Assembly (NCBI GenBank): GCA_049115955.1
Contig: JAGDZJ010000004.1
Location: 186,001 to 250,000, forward strand
Origin: Salinispirillum sp049115955
GTDB taxonomy: Bacteria; Pseudomonadota; Gammaproteobacteria; Pseudomonadales; Natronospirillaceae
Length of the DNA stretch: 64,000 nt
Direction: 5' to 3'
Shown: one piece after another, positions 62,904-64,000 of the stretch
Layout: every line of letters begins with the position of its first letter
How positions within the stretch are numbered: position 1 is the first letter of the stretch
Translations under genes and position numbers: made by a program
The notes under the pieces: generated by a model
The model's database searches: none
What the model saw: the letters and a program-made list of their open reading frames with translations, nothing else
Told to the model about the DNA's origin: nothing

Positions 62904-64000
62904 GTGAATTTTCCAACTCAGTTTGATGTCATCGTCATCGGCGGCGGCCACGCCGGTACCGAAGCCGCGTTAGCAGCGGCGCGCATGGGTGCGCAGACCC
63001 TGTTATTGACACACAACATCGAGACCGTGGGTGTAATGTCCTGCAACCCGGCCATTGGCGGCATTGGTAAAAGTCATCTGGTGAAAGAAATCGACGCCAT
63101 GGGCGGTGCCATGGCGCGCGCCACCGACCGCGCCGGTATTCAATTCCGCGTGCTCAACAGCCGCAAAGGCCCAGCCGTGCGGGCGACCCGTGCGCAAGCC
63201 GACCGCCAGCTCTATCGCTCCGCGATTCGCGATATCGTAGAGCAGCAAGAGAATCTGTTTGTTTTCCAGCAAGCCGCTGATGACCTCATCATTGAACAAG
63301 ACCGCGTATGCGGTGTTGTGACGCAAACCGGTATTCGCATTAAAAGCACCACGGTGATCTTAACTGCCGGTACTTTTTTAGGCGGCCGCATCCACGTCGG
63401 TATGGATAATTATCAGGGTGGTCGGATGGGCGATGCCCCGGCCAATAAACTCGCCGAACGCCTGCGTGCTCTGCCCTTTAAGGTTGGTCGTTTAAAAACC
63501 GGCACGCCGGCGCGTATTGATGCGCGCACCGTGGACTTCAGCGTGATGGAAGAGCAGGCTGGCGATACCCCACTGCCCGTGATGTCATATATTGGCAAAG
63601 TCGAAGAGCACCCACGGCAGGTCAGTTGCTATGTCACGCACACTAGCGAAGCCACGCACGACATCATTCGCAGCAACCTGGACAAATCGCCCATGTACGC
63701 GGGCGTAATCGACGGCATTGGGCCGCGCTATTGCCCATCCATTGAAGACAAGGTGGTGCGCTTTGCCGATAAAAATTCGCACCAGATTTTTGTCGAGCCG
63801 GAAGGCCTGACCTCTTATGAATTGTATCCGAACGGCATCTCGACCAGCTTGCCGTTTGATGTCCAAGTGCAGTTTATCCGCACCATGAAAGGGTTTGAAA
63901 ACGCCCACATGACACGGCCCGGCTATGCCATCGAGTACGATTTCTTCGATCCGCAAGACTTGTCGCACTGGATGGAAACCCGCTACGTGAAAAACCTGTT
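62904..64000 (+). CDS. mnmG: tRNA uridine-5-carboxymethylaminomethyl modification enzyme MnmG (3' end outside window)
   Basis: FAD enzyme that works with MnmE on U34 of tRNA. About 365 N-terminal residues are visible and the frame is open to the window end. GTG start at 62904 preceded by GAGG. FAD site FDVIVIGGGHAGTEAA, then SCNPAIGGIGKSHLVKEIDA, RKGPAVRATRAQADRQLY and TSYELYPNGISTSLPFDV region (SYELYPNGISTSLPFD), all in family order. In related genomes rsmG, parA and parB follow directly. Confidence 0.97.
   Translation, partial: MNFPTQFDVIVIGGGHAGTEAALAAARMGAQTLLLTHNIETVGVMSCNPAIGGIGKSHLVKEIDAMGGAMARATDRAGIQFRVLNSRKGPAVRATRAQADRQLYRSAIRDIVEQQENLFVFQQAADDLIIEQDRVCGVVTQTGIRIKSTTVILTAGTFLGGRIHVGMDNYQGGRMGDAPANKLAERLRALPFKVGRLKTGTPARIDARTVDFSVMEEQAGDTPLPVMSYIGKVEEHPRQVSCYVTHTSEATHDIIRSNLDKSPMYAGVIDGIGPRYCPSIEDKVVRFADKNSHQIFVEPEGLTSYELYPNGISTSLPFDVQVQFIRTMKGFENAHMTRPGYAIEYDFFDPQDLSHWMETRYVKNL

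Overview
This is a 64 kb stretch of a gammaproteobacterial chromosome that spans the replication origin. The gene order rpmH-dnaA-dnaN-recF-gyrB, followed by a PlsC-type acyltransferase, glyS-glyQ, trkH/trkA-rsmB-fmt-def, a LysM protein, dprA, tsaC, hemF and aroE, is the oriC neighbourhood known from Pseudomonas and its relatives. Perfect copies of the Pseudomonas-type parS site support this. A marine Oceanospirillales/Saccharospirillaceae-like member of that lineage is plausible, but the genus cannot be fixed from this sequence alone.

Left arm (1-25.8 kb). A canonical aa3 oxidase operon (ctaC-ctaD, running off the left edge) is followed by a MATE exporter, an unknown protein, a serine hydrolase and an unusual 7TM histidine-kinase-like protein. 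Next come a complete osmoprotectant ABC transporter (yehZ-Y-X-W type), a LuxR-family regulator divergent from an ELWxxDGT lipoprotein, and a parvulin. A second cytochrome oxidase operon follows: diheme CuA subunit II, subunit I, two subunit III homologues, subunit IV and a SCO protein. It is flanked by a TlpA-like thioredoxin and a SCO-like CxxxC membrane protein. The arm ends with mnmE, yidC, rnpA and rpmH.

Origin (25.8-32.5 kb). The rpmH-dnaA gap holds an AT-rich stretch and a cluster of DnaA-box-like 9-mers. dnaA most likely starts at a TTG codon with a good ribosome binding site. recF carries two perfect 16-bp parS palindromes, both read as the peptide FHVEH.

Right arm (32.5-64 kb). This is mostly housekeeping: glycyl-tRNA synthetase, Trk and Ktr potassium uptake, formyl-Met processing, DNA uptake (dprA), tRNA t6A synthesis (tsaC), haem (hemF), shikimate (aroE), oligopeptidase A, PEP carboxylase, purine synthesis (purE-purK) and the start of mnmG. 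Between these are decaying or unusual loci: a kdpDE-like two-component remnant beside ktrAB, a broken chemoreceptor gene containing eight 8-bp tandem repeats, a dual-receiver response regulator, a 20-bp perfect inverted repeat after ppc, and a regulator with two XRE-type domains.

I found no CRISPR array, insertion sequence, prophage, tRNA or rRNA gene. No wholly new multi-gene system stands out. The strongest leads are the octanucleotide repeat in the chemoreceptor gene, the parS pair embedded in recF, the kinase-like protein lacking a phospho-acceptor histidine, and the second oxidase cluster.
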